The translations under genes and the position numbers were made by a program. The notes beneath the pieces were generated by a model that saw only the letters and a program-made list of their open reading frames with translations, ran no database searches and was not told where the DNA came from. 64,000 nt of DNA from the NCBI RefSeq assembly GCF_014084105.1, contig NZ_CP048289.1:6271922-6335921 (forward strand), read 5' to 3'. Below, in pieces: positions 32,871 to 41,517 of the stretch. Each line of letters begins with the position of its first letter. The stretch's first letter is position 1. The stretch comes from Streptacidiphilus sp. P02-A3a (GTDB lineage Bacteria; Actinomycetota; Actinomycetes; Streptomycetales; Streptomycetaceae).

Positions 32871-34001
32871 TCACCCGCGGGCGTCGACCAGGGCGAACTC
32901 CCGTACCGCGGCCGCGATGTACTCGACGTCGGTGTCCCGCAGATGCGGGTACACCGGGATGGACAGTGCCCGGTCCGCCGCCCGCTCGGCGGCCGGCCAG
33001 GCGTCGCCGGGCCGGGCGTAGCAGGCGAAGGCGGGCTGCCGGGGCAGCGGCAGCGGGTAGTAGGCGTGGGAGCCGACGCCGCGCTCCGCCAGGTGCGCCC
33101 GCAACGCGTCGCGCCGTTCGGCGAGCAGCGTGTAGACGTAGTAGCAGCGCCCCTCGCGGCCCGGTGGCGGCGCGACCACGCCGTGCGCCGTCAGCTCGGC
33201 GAACCGCTCGGTGTAGTGGGCGGCGATCCGGGCGCGGCGCTCCAGCCGGTCCGCGAGGCCGGGTAGCCGGTGCAGCTGGAACGCCGCCTGTAGCTCGTCG
33301 AAGCGGCTGTTCCAGCCGATCCGGTGGTGCAGGAAGCGGTTCTTGCCGTCCTGCCCGTGGTTGCGCAGCATCCGTACCAGGCGCCCGAGTTCGGCGTTCC
33401 TGGTGACCACCACACCGCCCTCGCCGGCCATCCCGAAGGTCTTCACCTGGACGAAGGAGAACACCCCGGCCTCGCCGGACAGCCCGGCCGGGATCCCGGC
33501 CAGCTCGCCGCCCTGGGCCACCGCGGAGTCCTCGACCAGGCGCAGTCCGTGCCGCTCGGCGACGGCGGCGATCCGGGGCATGTCGGCCATCACCGAGAAG
33601 ATGTGGGCGGGCATCAGCGCCTTGGTGCGCGCGGTGATCCGCCGCTCCATGTCCGCCGGGTCGACCACCATCGTCCGCGGGTCGACGTCGGCGAAGACCG
33701 GCACCGCCCCCAGGCTGACGATCGCGCCGGCCAGCGGCGCGCAGCCGAAGGCCGGGACGACCACCTCGTCGCCGGGGCCGATCTCCATCGCGGCGAGCAC
33801 CAGGGTCAGCGCCGAGGTGCCGCTGCCGCAGGCCACCACGTCGGCGGCGCCCAGCTGTTCGCACAGTGCCTGCTCCAGGCGGGCGGTGTGCTCGCCCAGG
33901 ATGAACTTCTGGCTCGGCGCCGTGCCGATCTCGTGGACCAGCCGCAGCAGGTGCTCGCGGTCGCCCTCGAAGAGGTCGGGTGGGAAGAACGGCAACCTCA
34001 T
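32871..34001 (-). CDS. DegT/DnrJ/EryC1 aminotransferase (second copy)
   Basis: A 376-residue PLP-dependent sugar/cyclitol aminotransferase of the DegT family. Seen are GSGTSALTLVLAAM near 60, GDEVVVPAFGCAPLAGAI near 78, DSAVAQGG near 160, and Schiff-base lysine VKTFGMAGEGG (K187). The family uses an amino donor such as glutamine or glutamate to aminate keto-sugars or keto-cyclitols. ATG 34001 overlaps the stop of the first DegT gene (ATGA). Two DegT enzymes next to two Gfo/Idh dehydrogenases suggests two rounds of oxidation and transamination, as in diaminocyclitol pathways. Confidence 0.9.
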   Translation of the reverse strand: MRLPFFPPDLFEGDREHLLRLVHEIGTAPSQKFILGEHTARLEQALCEQLGAADVVACGSGTSALTLVLAAMEIGPGDEVVVPAFGCAPLAGAIVSLGAVPVFADVDPRTMVVDPADMERRITARTKALMPAHIFSVMADMPRIAAVAERHGLRLVEDSAVAQGGELAGIPAGLSGEAGVFSFVQVKTFGMAGEGGVVVTRNAELGRLVRMLRNHGQDGKNRFLHHRIGWNSRFDELQAAFQLHRLPGLADRLERRARIAAHYTERFAELTAHGVVAPPPGREGRCYYVYTLLAERRDALRAHLAERGVGSHAYYPLPLPRQPAFACYARPGDAWPAAERAADRALSIPVYPHLRDTDVEYIAAAVREFALVDARG

Positions 34002-35197
34002 GCGGGGGCTCCGGTGAAGAAGGCGCGGATGTGGTCGCAGACCGTGTCGACCGCGTCGAGGGACAGATCCGGGTAGAGCGGCAGTGCCAGCGTCCGGCGG
34101 CAGGCGGCCTCGGCGTTCGGGAAGTCGCCCGGCCGGTGCCCGAGTTCGGCGAAGCAGGGCTGGAGGTGCAGCGGGCGCGGGTAGTACGTCTCGGTCTCCA
34201 CGCCGTGCCGGGCCAGGTGGTCGACCAGGTCGTCGCGGCGCTCGACCTCGATCAGGTAGACGTAGCAGACCGGGTCCGCGCGCACCCCGCGGTCGACCAC
34301 CGTGGGCAGCCGCAGCACTCCGGGGACGCCGGTCAGCCGTGCGTCGTAGGCCGCGGCGAGCTCGGCACGGCGGGCGATGTCCGCGTCCAGCCGGGTGAGC
34401 TTGGCGAGCAGGACGGCGGCCTGGATGTCGTCCATCTTGCTGTTGACCCCGACGAGCGCGCTGCTGGTGTTGATGCCGGGGAAGTGGTCGATGGTCCGGC
34501 CGAACCGGCCGTGGTGGCGCAGCGCGTCGGCCGTGGCGGCGATGGCGTCGTCGTCGGTGAGGACGGCTCCGGCGTCGCCGATCGCGCCCAGGGTCTTGGT
34601 CGGGAAGAACGAGAGCACGCCACCGGCGCCGAGCAGCCCGGCGTGCACGCCGTCCTGGCGCATCCCGATGGCCTCGGCGCTGTCCTCCAGCACGGTGAGG
34701 CCGTGGTGGGCGGCGAGCCGGGTGAGCGCGGGCATGTCGGCGAGCTGGCAGAAGAGGTGGACCGGCATCAGGAACCGGCTGCGCGGGGTCAGCACCCGCT
34801 CCACCGAGGCCGGGGCGATCCCGTAGCCGACCGGGTCGATGTCGGCGAACACCGGTCGGCCCCCGGCGAGGACCACCGAGGAGGCGGAGGCGACGAAGCT
34901 GAAGGCCGGGACGACCACCTCGTCCCCCGGGCGCAGCCCGGCCGCCCGCAGCAGCAGGACCAGGGCGTCCGTACCGCTGTTGACGCCGATCACGTGCCGG
35001 GCGCCGGTGTACTCGGCGAGCGCCCGCTCGAACTGCTCGACCTTGTGGCCGTGCGAGTACTTGCCGTTGTCCATCACGTCGGTGACGTGTCGGTCGATCA
35101 GCGGCCCGAGGGCCGCGAACCCGGCCGCCTGGGTGAAGAAGGGCACTCTCATCGGGGCGTCGAGCACGCCCGGATCGGCAACGTCGGAACCGTTCAT
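33998..35197 (-). CDS. DegT/DnrJ/EryC1 aminotransferase (first copy)
   Basis: A 399-residue DegT-family aminotransferase. Motifs are NSGTDALVLLLRAAG near 75, GDEVVVPAFSFVASASSV near 92, DSAEAIGM near 173, and Schiff-base lysine PTKTLGAIGDAG (K201). GGAGG lies seven bases before ATG 35197. It opens the minus-strand arm of the cluster, divergent from a Gfo/Idh dehydrogenase. It is about 23 residues longer than the second copy, and the two differ clearly in sequence, so different substrates are likely. Confidence 0.9.
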   Translation of the reverse strand: MNGSDVADPGVLDAPMRVPFFTQAAGFAALGPLIDRHVTDVMDNGKYSHGHKVEQFERALAEYTGARHVIGVNSGTDALVLLLRAAGLRPGDEVVVPAFSFVASASSVVLAGGRPVFADIDPVGYGIAPASVERVLTPRSRFLMPVHLFCQLADMPALTRLAAHHGLTVLEDSAEAIGMRQDGVHAGLLGAGGVLSFFPTKTLGAIGDAGAVLTDDDAIAATADALRHHGRFGRTIDHFPGINTSSALVGVNSKMDDIQAAVLLAKLTRLDADIARRAELAAAYDARLTGVPGVLRLPTVVDRGVRADPVCYVYLIEVERRDDLVDHLARHGVETETYYPRPLHLQPCFAELGHRPGDFPNAEAACRRTLALPLYPDLSLDAVDTVCDHIRAFFTGAPA

Positions 35198-35313
35198 CGC
35201 TTCCCCTCCGGTCGGCACTCCCGACAACGAATCCAGGGTGTCACGCAGATATGACCGGAAAGTCGATGATCCTGGTTTTTTCACCCCTTTAGGGATGTGT
35301 GGCCGGAAAAAAA

Positions 35314-35343
35314 TTGACATTTCATCAGTCGTCCACTCAATCT
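35314..35343 (+). promoter_or_regulatory. Promoter of the plus arm, possibly leaderless
   Basis: A perfect TTGACA (35314-35319), 18 bases, then CAATCT (35338-35343) in an A/T-rich region that stands out from its surroundings. Transcription would begin within a base or two of ATG 35349, which has no Shine-Dalgarno, so a leaderless mRNA is likely. Confidence 0.5.
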
Positions 35344-35348
35344 TGCCG

Positions 35349-36431
35349 ATGCTGAAACTCCCCCACGGAAGGCAGATCCAGACGATGCTCCGTACCCTCG
35401 TTGTCGGCCTCGGCCGCGCAGGTGCCGGACTGCACGTCCCCGTACTGCTGCGGGTCCGGCATCGGCACCCGCGCCTGTTCGCGCCCGAGGCGATCCTCGC
35501 GGTCGACCCCGCCCGGTCCGCCGGGACCGGCGCCGCCGGGCTGCGGGCGGTCGGCTCGCTGGCGGACGCCCGGCGGCAGTTGCCGCCGGAGCGGACCGTG
35601 GTGCATGTCTGCACGCCGCCGATCGGCCGGGTGGAGGTGCTCGGCGAGCTGCTGGAGCTGGGTTTCCGGCGCTTCGTCGTGGAGAAGCCGCTCGCCGGAC
35701 GCCCCGGCGACCTGGACCCGCTGGTCCAGCTGGTCCGGCGGGGCGGGGCCCAGGTCGCGGTGGTGGCGCCCTGGCTGGCGAGTTCGCTGACCGAGCGGCT
35801 GGCCGCGCTGGTGGCCGCCGCGGACCGCGACGGCCTGGGCGCGCTGCGGGAGATCTCGGTGATCCAGCACAAGCCCCGGTTCCGCCGGTCGCTGACCACC
35901 CACGGCCACCCGACCGCCTTCGACATCGAGGTCCCGCACGCGCTCGGCGTGGTGCTCGGGCTCGCCGGTGACGCCGAGGTCACCGACGCCGCCTGGACCG
36001 ACCTGGCGCTCGGCGGCCACCTCCTGCCCGCCCTCGGCAGCGCCCGACTCGGACTGACCCACCTGGGCGGGGTGCGCAGCGACATCTTCTCGGACCTGAC
36101 CTCCCCGGTCCGCGAGCGCCGGATCACGCTGCACTTCGACCGGGGCACGGCGATCGGCCACTACCCGGGGAACTCCGACGACGAGTACGCCCAGCTGCGG
36201 GTCACCGGGGCGATGCCGACCGCCGTCGAGGTCTTCCCGGACGACTCGCTCGGCTCCTTCATGGTCCGGGCGTACACCCGCCTGGTCGCGGGCTCCTCGT
36301 TCCAGGAGGACTTCGCCGGTCATGTGCGGGCCGTCGAACTGCTGACCCGCGCCAAACAGCTGGCCGCCGCCGGCCACTGCCCGCCGCCCCTCGGGGCCCG
36401 CCCGGACGAGGAGTTGTCCCATGCCCGCTGA
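35349..36431 (+). CDS. Gfo/Idh/MocA-family dehydrogenase (first copy)
   Basis: A 360-residue NAD(P)-dependent oxidoreductase. The Rossmann motif is LVVGLGRAGAGLHVPVLL near 15-32 and the family EKP motif VVEKPLAGRPGD is near 115, with the C-terminal alpha/beta substrate domain after that (HPTAFDIEVPHALG near 195). It probably oxidises a hydroxyl of a sugar or cyclitol to a ketone for one of the DegT aminotransferases. ATG 35349 is used because it coincides with the predicted transcription start; ATG 35385 is the alternative (GGAAGG lies 12 bases upstream of it). Confidence 0.82.
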   Translation: MLKLPHGRQIQTMLRTLVVGLGRAGAGLHVPVLLRVRHRHPRLFAPEAILAVDPARSAGTGAAGLRAVGSLADARRQLPPERTVVHVCTPPIGRVEVLGELLELGFRRFVVEKPLAGRPGDLDPLVQLVRRGGAQVAVVAPWLASSLTERLAALVAAADRDGLGALREISVIQHKPRFRRSLTTHGHPTAFDIEVPHALGVVLGLAGDAEVTDAAWTDLALGGHLLPALGSARLGLTHLGGVRSDIFSDLTSPVRERRITLHFDRGTAIGHYPGNSDDEYAQLRVTGAMPTAVEVFPDDSLGSFMVRAYTRLVAGSSFQEDFAGHVRAVELLTRAKQLAAAGHCPPPLGARPDEELSHAR

Positions 36432-37335
36432 CACCGCCCTGCGGCTGCCGACGGTCGCCTACTGCGGCATCGGGGACGAGGCCGCGCTCGGGATCACCGG
36501 TCAGATCGAGGCGGTCACCGCGCTCGGCTGGCGGAGCCTGGAGCTGCGCACCGTCGACGGCACCGCCCTGGCCGACCTGCCGGAGGCCGACTTCGAGCAG
36601 GTGGTCGGCCAACTGGCGGACGCGAAGCTGTCGGTGGCCGCCGTCGACTCCCGGATCGGCGGCTGGAGCCGCCCGGTCACCGGCGACTTCGCCGAGGACC
36701 TGCGCGAGTGGGAGGTACTGGCCCGGCGCTGCCAGGTGCTCGGCACCCGCTGGATCCGGGTGATGTCCTACCCCAACGCCGGTCTGGACGAGGAGGCCTG
36801 GGGCCGGGAGGCGATCCGGCGGATCAGCGCGCTGGCCGAACGCGCGGCCGACGCCGGGCTGGTGCTGCTGCACGAGAACTGCTCCGGCTGGGCGGGCGAC
36901 GACGCCTCCCGGGCGCTGCGGCTGCTGGAGGCCGCCGGGGAGGACGGGTTCGGCCTGCTCTTCGACACCGGCAACGGCGCCGCCTACGGCTACTCCGGCT
37001 ACCGGATGCTGACCGAGCTGCTGCCGCACGTCCGGCACGTGCACCTCAAGGACGCCTCGGGGTCCGGTCCCCGACCGGTCTACCGCCCGCCCGGGGCGGG
37101 CGAGTTGGAGCTGGCCCGGTGCCTGCGGCTGCTGCTCGGGCAGGGCTACCAGGGGGTACTGTCGATCGAACCGCACCTGGCCGTCCGCCCGCACGAGGCC
37201 TACCGGGCCGAACCCGAGGCCTGCCGGGCCGCCTTCCTGGACTGCGGGGCGGCGCTGCGCTCGCTGCTCGATGACGAGGTGCTGCCCGGGACCGCCGGTT
37301 GGCGCTCCACCGCGGCCGGGCTGGAGCGCGCATGA
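36421..37335 (+). CDS. Xylose-isomerase-like TIM-barrel isomerase/epimerase
   Basis: A 304-residue protein of the AP-endonuclease-2/xylose isomerase-like superfamily (IolE/IolI, sugar phosphate isomerase/epimerase). Barrel motifs: LGWRSLELRTVDG near 36-48, LLHENCSGWAG near 149, LLFDTGNGAAYGYS near 179, HVRHVHLKDAS near 203 and VLSIEPHLA near 245. The metal ligands E, D, H and E are all in place. It probably isomerises or epimerises a keto-sugar or inosose between the dehydrogenase and aminotransferase steps. GAGGAG lies seven bases before ATG 36421, which overlaps the upstream gene by 11 bases. Confidence 0.83.
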   Translation: MPADTALRLPTVAYCGIGDEAALGITGQIEAVTALGWRSLELRTVDGTALADLPEADFEQVVGQLADAKLSVAAVDSRIGGWSRPVTGDFAEDLREWEVLARRCQVLGTRWIRVMSYPNAGLDEEAWGREAIRRISALAERAADAGLVLLHENCSGWAGDDASRALRLLEAAGEDGFGLLFDTGNGAAYGYSGYRMLTELLPHVRHVHLKDASGSGPRPVYRPPGAGELELARCLRLLLGQGYQGVLSIEPHLAVRPHEAYRAEPEACRAAFLDCGAALRSLLDDEVLPGTAGWRSTAAGLERA

Positions 37336-38738
37336 GCAGGCTCACCGAACGCGACCACAGCCTGCTGCTGGAGCTGCTGCGGCTGCCGACCGCCGGTCCG
37401 CTGGAGACCGGCCCGGACGGCGAGCCGCCCCAACTCTGGGCGGCGCAGGGCCGCTTCGCCGAGGCCGCGACGGAGCTCGGGTTCCGGGTCGCGCACCACG
37501 CCGCCGCGCCGCCGGACCACGTGGACCGGGAGGACACGCCGCTGCCGGTACGCGCCGCGGCCGCCGCCGATCCGGGCTTCCTCGGCTGCCAGCCGAGCCT
37601 GGTGCTGGTCCTCGGCGGGGACCGGCCACCGGCGGCGACGGTGATGTTCAACGTCCACCTGGACACGGTGGCGGGCCGGGAGCCGGTCTCGTTCGACGGT
37701 TCCCGCTTCCACGGCCGCGGCGCCGTCGACGCCAAGGGCCCGGCCGTGGCGCTGCTGGCGGGCCTGCGGGCGGCCCTGGCCGCCCGCCCGGAACTCCGCG
37801 CCGACCTGCGGATCCTGATCCAGGCGGTGTCCGGCGAGGAGGGCGGCGCGCTGGGCAGCATCGGTACCCGGCCGCTGGTCGAGGCCGGGTACTACGGCCG
37901 CCTCAACGTCTTCTGCGAGCCCACCGGCAACCGGGCGCTGGACCGCAGCACCGCCGCGACGACCGCGCGGCTGCGGGTCGTCGGCCGGGACGCCGTCGAC
38001 GACCGGCCACAGGCCGGGCACAACGCCTCGGTGCTGCTGGGCTTCCTGGCGCAGCACCTGGCCGGGGCGCTGGATCCGGCCCCGGACCAGGGCCAGGTCT
38101 GCGTCGCCGGGCTGCGCACCGGGCCGCTGCACAACAAGGTCTACGGAACAGGCGAACTGCTGGTCAACCTCTCCTACCCGTCCCGGGCCGCCGGGGCCGA
38201 GCTGGAGCGCCGGTTCACCGAGGCCGTGGAGAGCGGGCTGGCGGAGTTCAGCGAGCGGTTCCGGGACAGTCACCGGCTGGCGCTCACCGCCGCCGACGCC
38301 CGTGCCGTCACCCGGCTCGACTGGCTCAAGCGCGGCCTGCCCGCGCTGGACGCCGACCCCGCGCCGTGGGGGCGCTCGCTGCTGGCGCAGGCGGGGGTGC
38401 CCGCCTGGCCGACCAGCGAACCCGGCTTCACCTGCGACGCCATCTGGCTGGCCGACCTCCCGGGGACCAGCACCTTCGTCCTGGGCCCGGGCACGCTGGA
38501 CGGCAACCTGGCCCACGCGGCGGGCGAGTTCGTGGATCTGGCCGACCTTGAGGCCTTCGCGACGCTGGTGCCGCGCCTGCTCGCCGCTTTCCACGCCCGC
38601 CGTCCGCGCGGCGCCGCGCCCGCGGCGTCCCCCCTGCCCGAACCATCCGCCAGGAGGCGAATCCCCCATGCCGCTGCCCAGCCCGCAGCTGAGAGAACTC
38701 CCCCGGCAGGCGTCCTGCGCCGTCCGGATCAGGTATGA
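37332..38738 (+). CDS. M20-family metallohydrolase (ArgE/DapE-like)
   Basis: A 468-residue zinc amidohydrolase/peptidase. Metal ligands are in NVHLDTVAG near 116, GRGAVDAKG near 135 and the catalytic GEEGG near 182. A lid-domain-like PLHNKVYGTGELLVNL sits near 268, and LAHAAGEFVDL near 400 gives the last His. It could remove an N-acyl or aminoacyl protecting group from an amine made by the DegT enzymes, as ArgE and LysK do. ATG 37332 overlaps the previous stop (ATGA). The C-terminal ~30 residues are proline/arginine-rich and overlap the next gene. Confidence 0.8.
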   Translation: MSRLTERDHSLLLELLRLPTAGPLETGPDGEPPQLWAAQGRFAEAATELGFRVAHHAAAPPDHVDREDTPLPVRAAAAADPGFLGCQPSLVLVLGGDRPPAATVMFNVHLDTVAGREPVSFDGSRFHGRGAVDAKGPAVALLAGLRAALAARPELRADLRILIQAVSGEEGGALGSIGTRPLVEAGYYGRLNVFCEPTGNRALDRSTAATTARLRVVGRDAVDDRPQAGHNASVLLGFLAQHLAGALDPAPDQGQVCVAGLRTGPLHNKVYGTGELLVNLSYPSRAAGAELERRFTEAVESGLAEFSERFRDSHRLALTAADARAVTRLDWLKRGLPALDADPAPWGRSLLAQAGVPAWPTSEPGFTCDAIWLADLPGTSTFVLGPGTLDGNLAHAAGEFVDLADLEAFATLVPRLLAAFHARRPRGAAPAASPLPEPSARRRIPHAAAQPAAERTPPAGVLRRPDQV

Positions 38739-39822
38739 GGAGCTGCTGGAGTTCGTCACCGACCTGTTCGCGCTGCGCGGACTGGCGCCGGAACGGGCCG
38801 CGACGGCCGCCGAGGCGCTGTGCTACGGCGACCTGACCGGGCTGAGTTCGCACGGGCTGGCCAACCTCACCCGGCTGTACCTGCCGCTGTTCGACGAGGG
38901 CCGGGTCGACCCGGCGGCCGAACCGGAGATCCTGGCCGACCGCGGCGCCGCCGTGCTGCTCGACGCCCGGCGCGCGCTCGGCCTGTGGGCGGCCGGTCTG
39001 GCCATGGACCTGGCCGTGGAACGGGCCGCGAGGTTCGGCATCGGCCTGGTGTCGGTCCGCGGCGGGACCCATCTGGGCTGCGCCGGGCACCATGCCGCGC
39101 GGGCGGTGCGCGGCGGCATGGTCGGCATCGTCGCCTCCAACTGCGGCGGCCAGCGGATCGCCCGGCCGCCGGGCGGTCGGCTGGCGATGCTGGGCACCAA
39201 CCCGCTGAGCGTCGCCGCACCGGCCGGGGAGCACCACCCGTTCGTGCTGGACATGAGCACCACCGTGGTCCCCACCGGCCGGATCCGCGCGGCGGCGCGG
39301 GCCGGGCAGCCGGTACCGGCCGGTTGGCTCGCCGACGACCAGGGGCTCGCGGTCACCGACCCGGCGGCCCTGGACCGGGGCGAGGCGCATCTGCGCTGGC
39401 TCGGCGGCGACCCCGCCACCGGCGCGTACAAGGGGTACGGGCTGGGGCTGGTGGTGGAGGTGCTGAGCGCGCTGGTCGGCGGCGCGGCGCTGGGTCCGGC
39501 GGCGGCGGCGCTGGACGGCGACGGCGGCCCGTCCGGGCGCGACGACGACATCGGCTACCTGGTGGCCGCGATCGCGCCGGGCACGCTGCGCCCGCAGGCG
39601 GAGTTCGCCCGCGACAGCGCGGGGCTGTTCGCCACGCTGCTCGGCTGCCCGCCGGTGAGCCCGGCCGAGCCGGTCCGCTATCCCGGCTGGCTGGAGGGCG
39701 AGCGCGCGCGGGCGGCGCTGCGCGACGGCGTGCCGCTGGATCCGGCCAGGTACGCCGAGCTCGCCGAGCTCGCCGCCGGGACCGGCCTGCGGCTGCCCGC
39801 CGCCCTGGGCGGGGAGAACTGA
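38668..39822 (+). CDS. Ldh2-family (malate/lactate-type) dehydrogenase
   Basis: A 384-residue NAD(P)-dependent oxidoreductase of the malate/L-lactate/ureidoglycolate dehydrogenase family, which also holds cyclic imine reductases. Seen are LSSHGLANLTRLYLP near 55-69 (catalytic His), RGGTHLGCAGHHA near 131, GTNPLSVAAPAGE near 175, and AYKGYGLGLVVEVLSALVGG near 252. AGGAGG lies ten bases before ATG 38668, which starts 71 bases inside the upstream gene. It may reduce a keto acid or a cyclic imine in the pathway. Confidence 0.85.
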   Translation: MPLPSPQLRELPRQASCAVRIRYEELLEFVTDLFALRGLAPERAATAAEALCYGDLTGLSSHGLANLTRLYLPLFDEGRVDPAAEPEILADRGAAVLLDARRALGLWAAGLAMDLAVERAARFGIGLVSVRGGTHLGCAGHHAARAVRGGMVGIVASNCGGQRIARPPGGRLAMLGTNPLSVAAPAGEHHPFVLDMSTTVVPTGRIRAAARAGQPVPAGWLADDQGLAVTDPAALDRGEAHLRWLGGDPATGAYKGYGLGLVVEVLSALVGGAALGPAAAALDGDGGPSGRDDDIGYLVAAIAPGTLRPQAEFARDSAGLFATLLGCPPVSPAEPVRYPGWLEGERARAALRDGVPLDPARYAELAELAAGTGLRLPAALGGEN

Positions 39823-40745
39823 TGCGTCCGCGCGCGCTCGCGGTGGTCGGGCTCGGGGTGATCTCCCGCTTCTACCTCGCGGCGGTCGAGGAGTCCCCGG
39901 CGTTCCGGCTGGCCGCCGTCTGCGATCTGGACCCGCACAGCCTGGACCCGTGGCAGGGCCGGGTGCCGTGCTACCGCGACCACCGCGAGCTGCTGGCCGG
40001 GGAGCGGCTGGACGCGGTCGTGGTGACCGTGCCGAACGACGTCCACGCCGCGGTCTGCCGGGACTCGCTGGCGGCCGGGGTGGCGGTGTGCGTGGAGAAG
40101 CCGCTGGCGACCACCCTGGCCGACGCGGACGCGCTGGCCGCGCTCGCGGCGTCCGGCGGTGTGCCGCTGCTGACCGCCTTCCACCGCCGGTACAACCAGC
40201 GGGTGGCGGAGCTGGCCCGGCGGGTGACCGGCGGCCCGCCGGTGGTCTCGGTGACGGTGCGCTACTTCGAGCGGATCGAGGAGCACGTGGGACGGGACCG
40301 CTGGTACCTGGACCCGGCCCGGTGCGGCGGCGGCTGCCTCGCCGACAACGGGCCGAACGCCTTCGACCTGGTGCGGCTGTTCCTCGGCGAGGTCGCGGTG
40401 ACCGGCGCCCGGATCGAGCGGGACGCCGGCGGACTGGACCGCCGGGCCTCGGTCGCGCTCGCGGGCGGCGGCGGGGCCCGGGCCCGGGTCGAGCTCGACT
40501 GGTCCTACGACGGCGAGCTCAAGGACGTCGAGGTGGAGCTGGCCGACGGCACGGTGCACCGGGCGGACATGCTCGACGGGTATCCCGGCTTCAAGCAGTC
40601 GCTGTGGCACGAGTACGCGGGAATCCTGGCCGACTTCGCCGGGCTGCTGGAGCGCCCCGAAGGCCGCCGGGACGGCGGCCTGGCCGCGTTGCGGCTGGTC
40701 GAGGCCGGTTACCGGGCCGAGGGCGCCGCCCTGGTGACGCCGTGA
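39822..40745 (+). CDS. Gfo/Idh/MocA-family dehydrogenase (second copy)
   Basis: A 307-residue oxidoreductase. The Rossmann motif is LAVVGLGVISRFYLAAV near 5-21, the EKP motif VEKPLATTLAD near 90, and the substrate domain has GGGCLADNGPNAFDLVRLF near 170-188. It is shorter and clearly different from the copy at 35349, so the two probably oxidise different positions or intermediates. The start overlaps the preceding stop as TGATG. Confidence 0.87.
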   Translation: MRPRALAVVGLGVISRFYLAAVEESPAFRLAAVCDLDPHSLDPWQGRVPCYRDHRELLAGERLDAVVVTVPNDVHAAVCRDSLAAGVAVCVEKPLATTLADADALAALAASGGVPLLTAFHRRYNQRVAELARRVTGGPPVVSVTVRYFERIEEHVGRDRWYLDPARCGGGCLADNGPNAFDLVRLFLGEVAVTGARIERDAGGLDRRASVALAGGGGARARVELDWSYDGELKDVEVELADGTVHRADMLDGYPGFKQSLWHEYAGILADFAGLLERPEGRRDGGLAALRLVEAGYRAEGAALVTP

Positions 40746-41179
40746 CGGCGGTGCGGGCCGCGCCCGGGTCGGGGGCACTTCGCGAGGACGGCCCGAAGCG
40801 GACCGTCAGCGGGCCGCTGGTGAAGGTGCTGATCCACCGCCGCGAGGACCGCGGCATGAGTCTGGAGCCCTTCGCCAGCCGCTGCGTCCGCGCCGGTGAG
40901 GTGCACGAGCTGGTGACCACCGATCACACCGACACCCGGGCCGGGGCCCGGATCGACCGGGTCGGCTTCCTGGGCTTCCTGGAGGTGGCCCGGGCCGGGG
41001 TGATCGACCGCGGCGACACGGTCCGGATCGGCGACCGCCTGGTGGGCACCGTCCTCGGCTTCGACGGCTGCCACTTCCCCAACCACTACAACATCCTGAT
41101 CCGCGTCCCCGAACCGGTGACCGGGGCGGACCTGGAGCTCCTCCCCGAGCAGACGGTCAGCTTCGAACAGCTCGGCTGA
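40742..41179 (+). CDS. Conserved small protein of unknown function (DUF6917-like?)
   Basis: A 145-residue soluble protein ending the plus arm of the cluster. Recognisable blocks are HRREDRGMSLEPFASRCV near 32-49, GEVHELVTTDHTDT near 53, DRVGFLGFLEV near 72, and VLGFDGCHFPNHYNILI near 103-119. It is rich in His, Asp and Cys that could bind metal. I think it belongs to a small family seen in biosynthetic loci but cannot name a function. The GTG start overlaps the previous stop (GTGA), so it is tightly coupled. Confidence 0.7.
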   Translation: MTAVRAAPGSGALREDGPKRTVSGPLVKVLIHRREDRGMSLEPFASRCVRAGEVHELVTTDHTDTRAGARIDRVGFLGFLEVARAGVIDRGDTVRIGDRLVGTVLGFDGCHFPNHYNILIRVPEPVTGADLELLPEQTVSFEQLG

Positions 41180-41517
41180 CGCCCCGGCGACGGCCGTTCG
41201 TGTACGTATGTCGGAGAATCCTGACGCTTTCACCAGGCGTGGGGATCGCTCGGAAACGTCCGTCCGACCCGCTCCGCCCGGACCTCGGACTGCGCCGTCC
41301 GAGTGAAGATCATTCGCCATTCGGGTGACCCGCCAAACCCCCCGGAGGGCCGCTCCGAACCGCCCGCCGGAGCCGGAATCCCTTATCTGCCAAGGGCATT
41401 GCCACGATCGGCCGACGGCCGCAGCACCAGCCGGAGTCGAGTGACGCTTCGGGCACTTACTGTGATCAGCTGGCTTCGAATTCGGGCACCGGGCCCGAGG
41501 TGTCCTAGGAGGACCCC
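41180..41517. other. Intergenic region before the AOC-barrel gene
   Basis: No gene is supported. It holds CGTGTACGTAT (41199-41209), repeated at 48835-48845, and CATTCGGGTGA (41318-41328), which resembles a half-site of the 27522/48903 palindrome. A TACTGT -10-like box (41458-41463) has no clear -35 partner. Confidence 0.4.
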
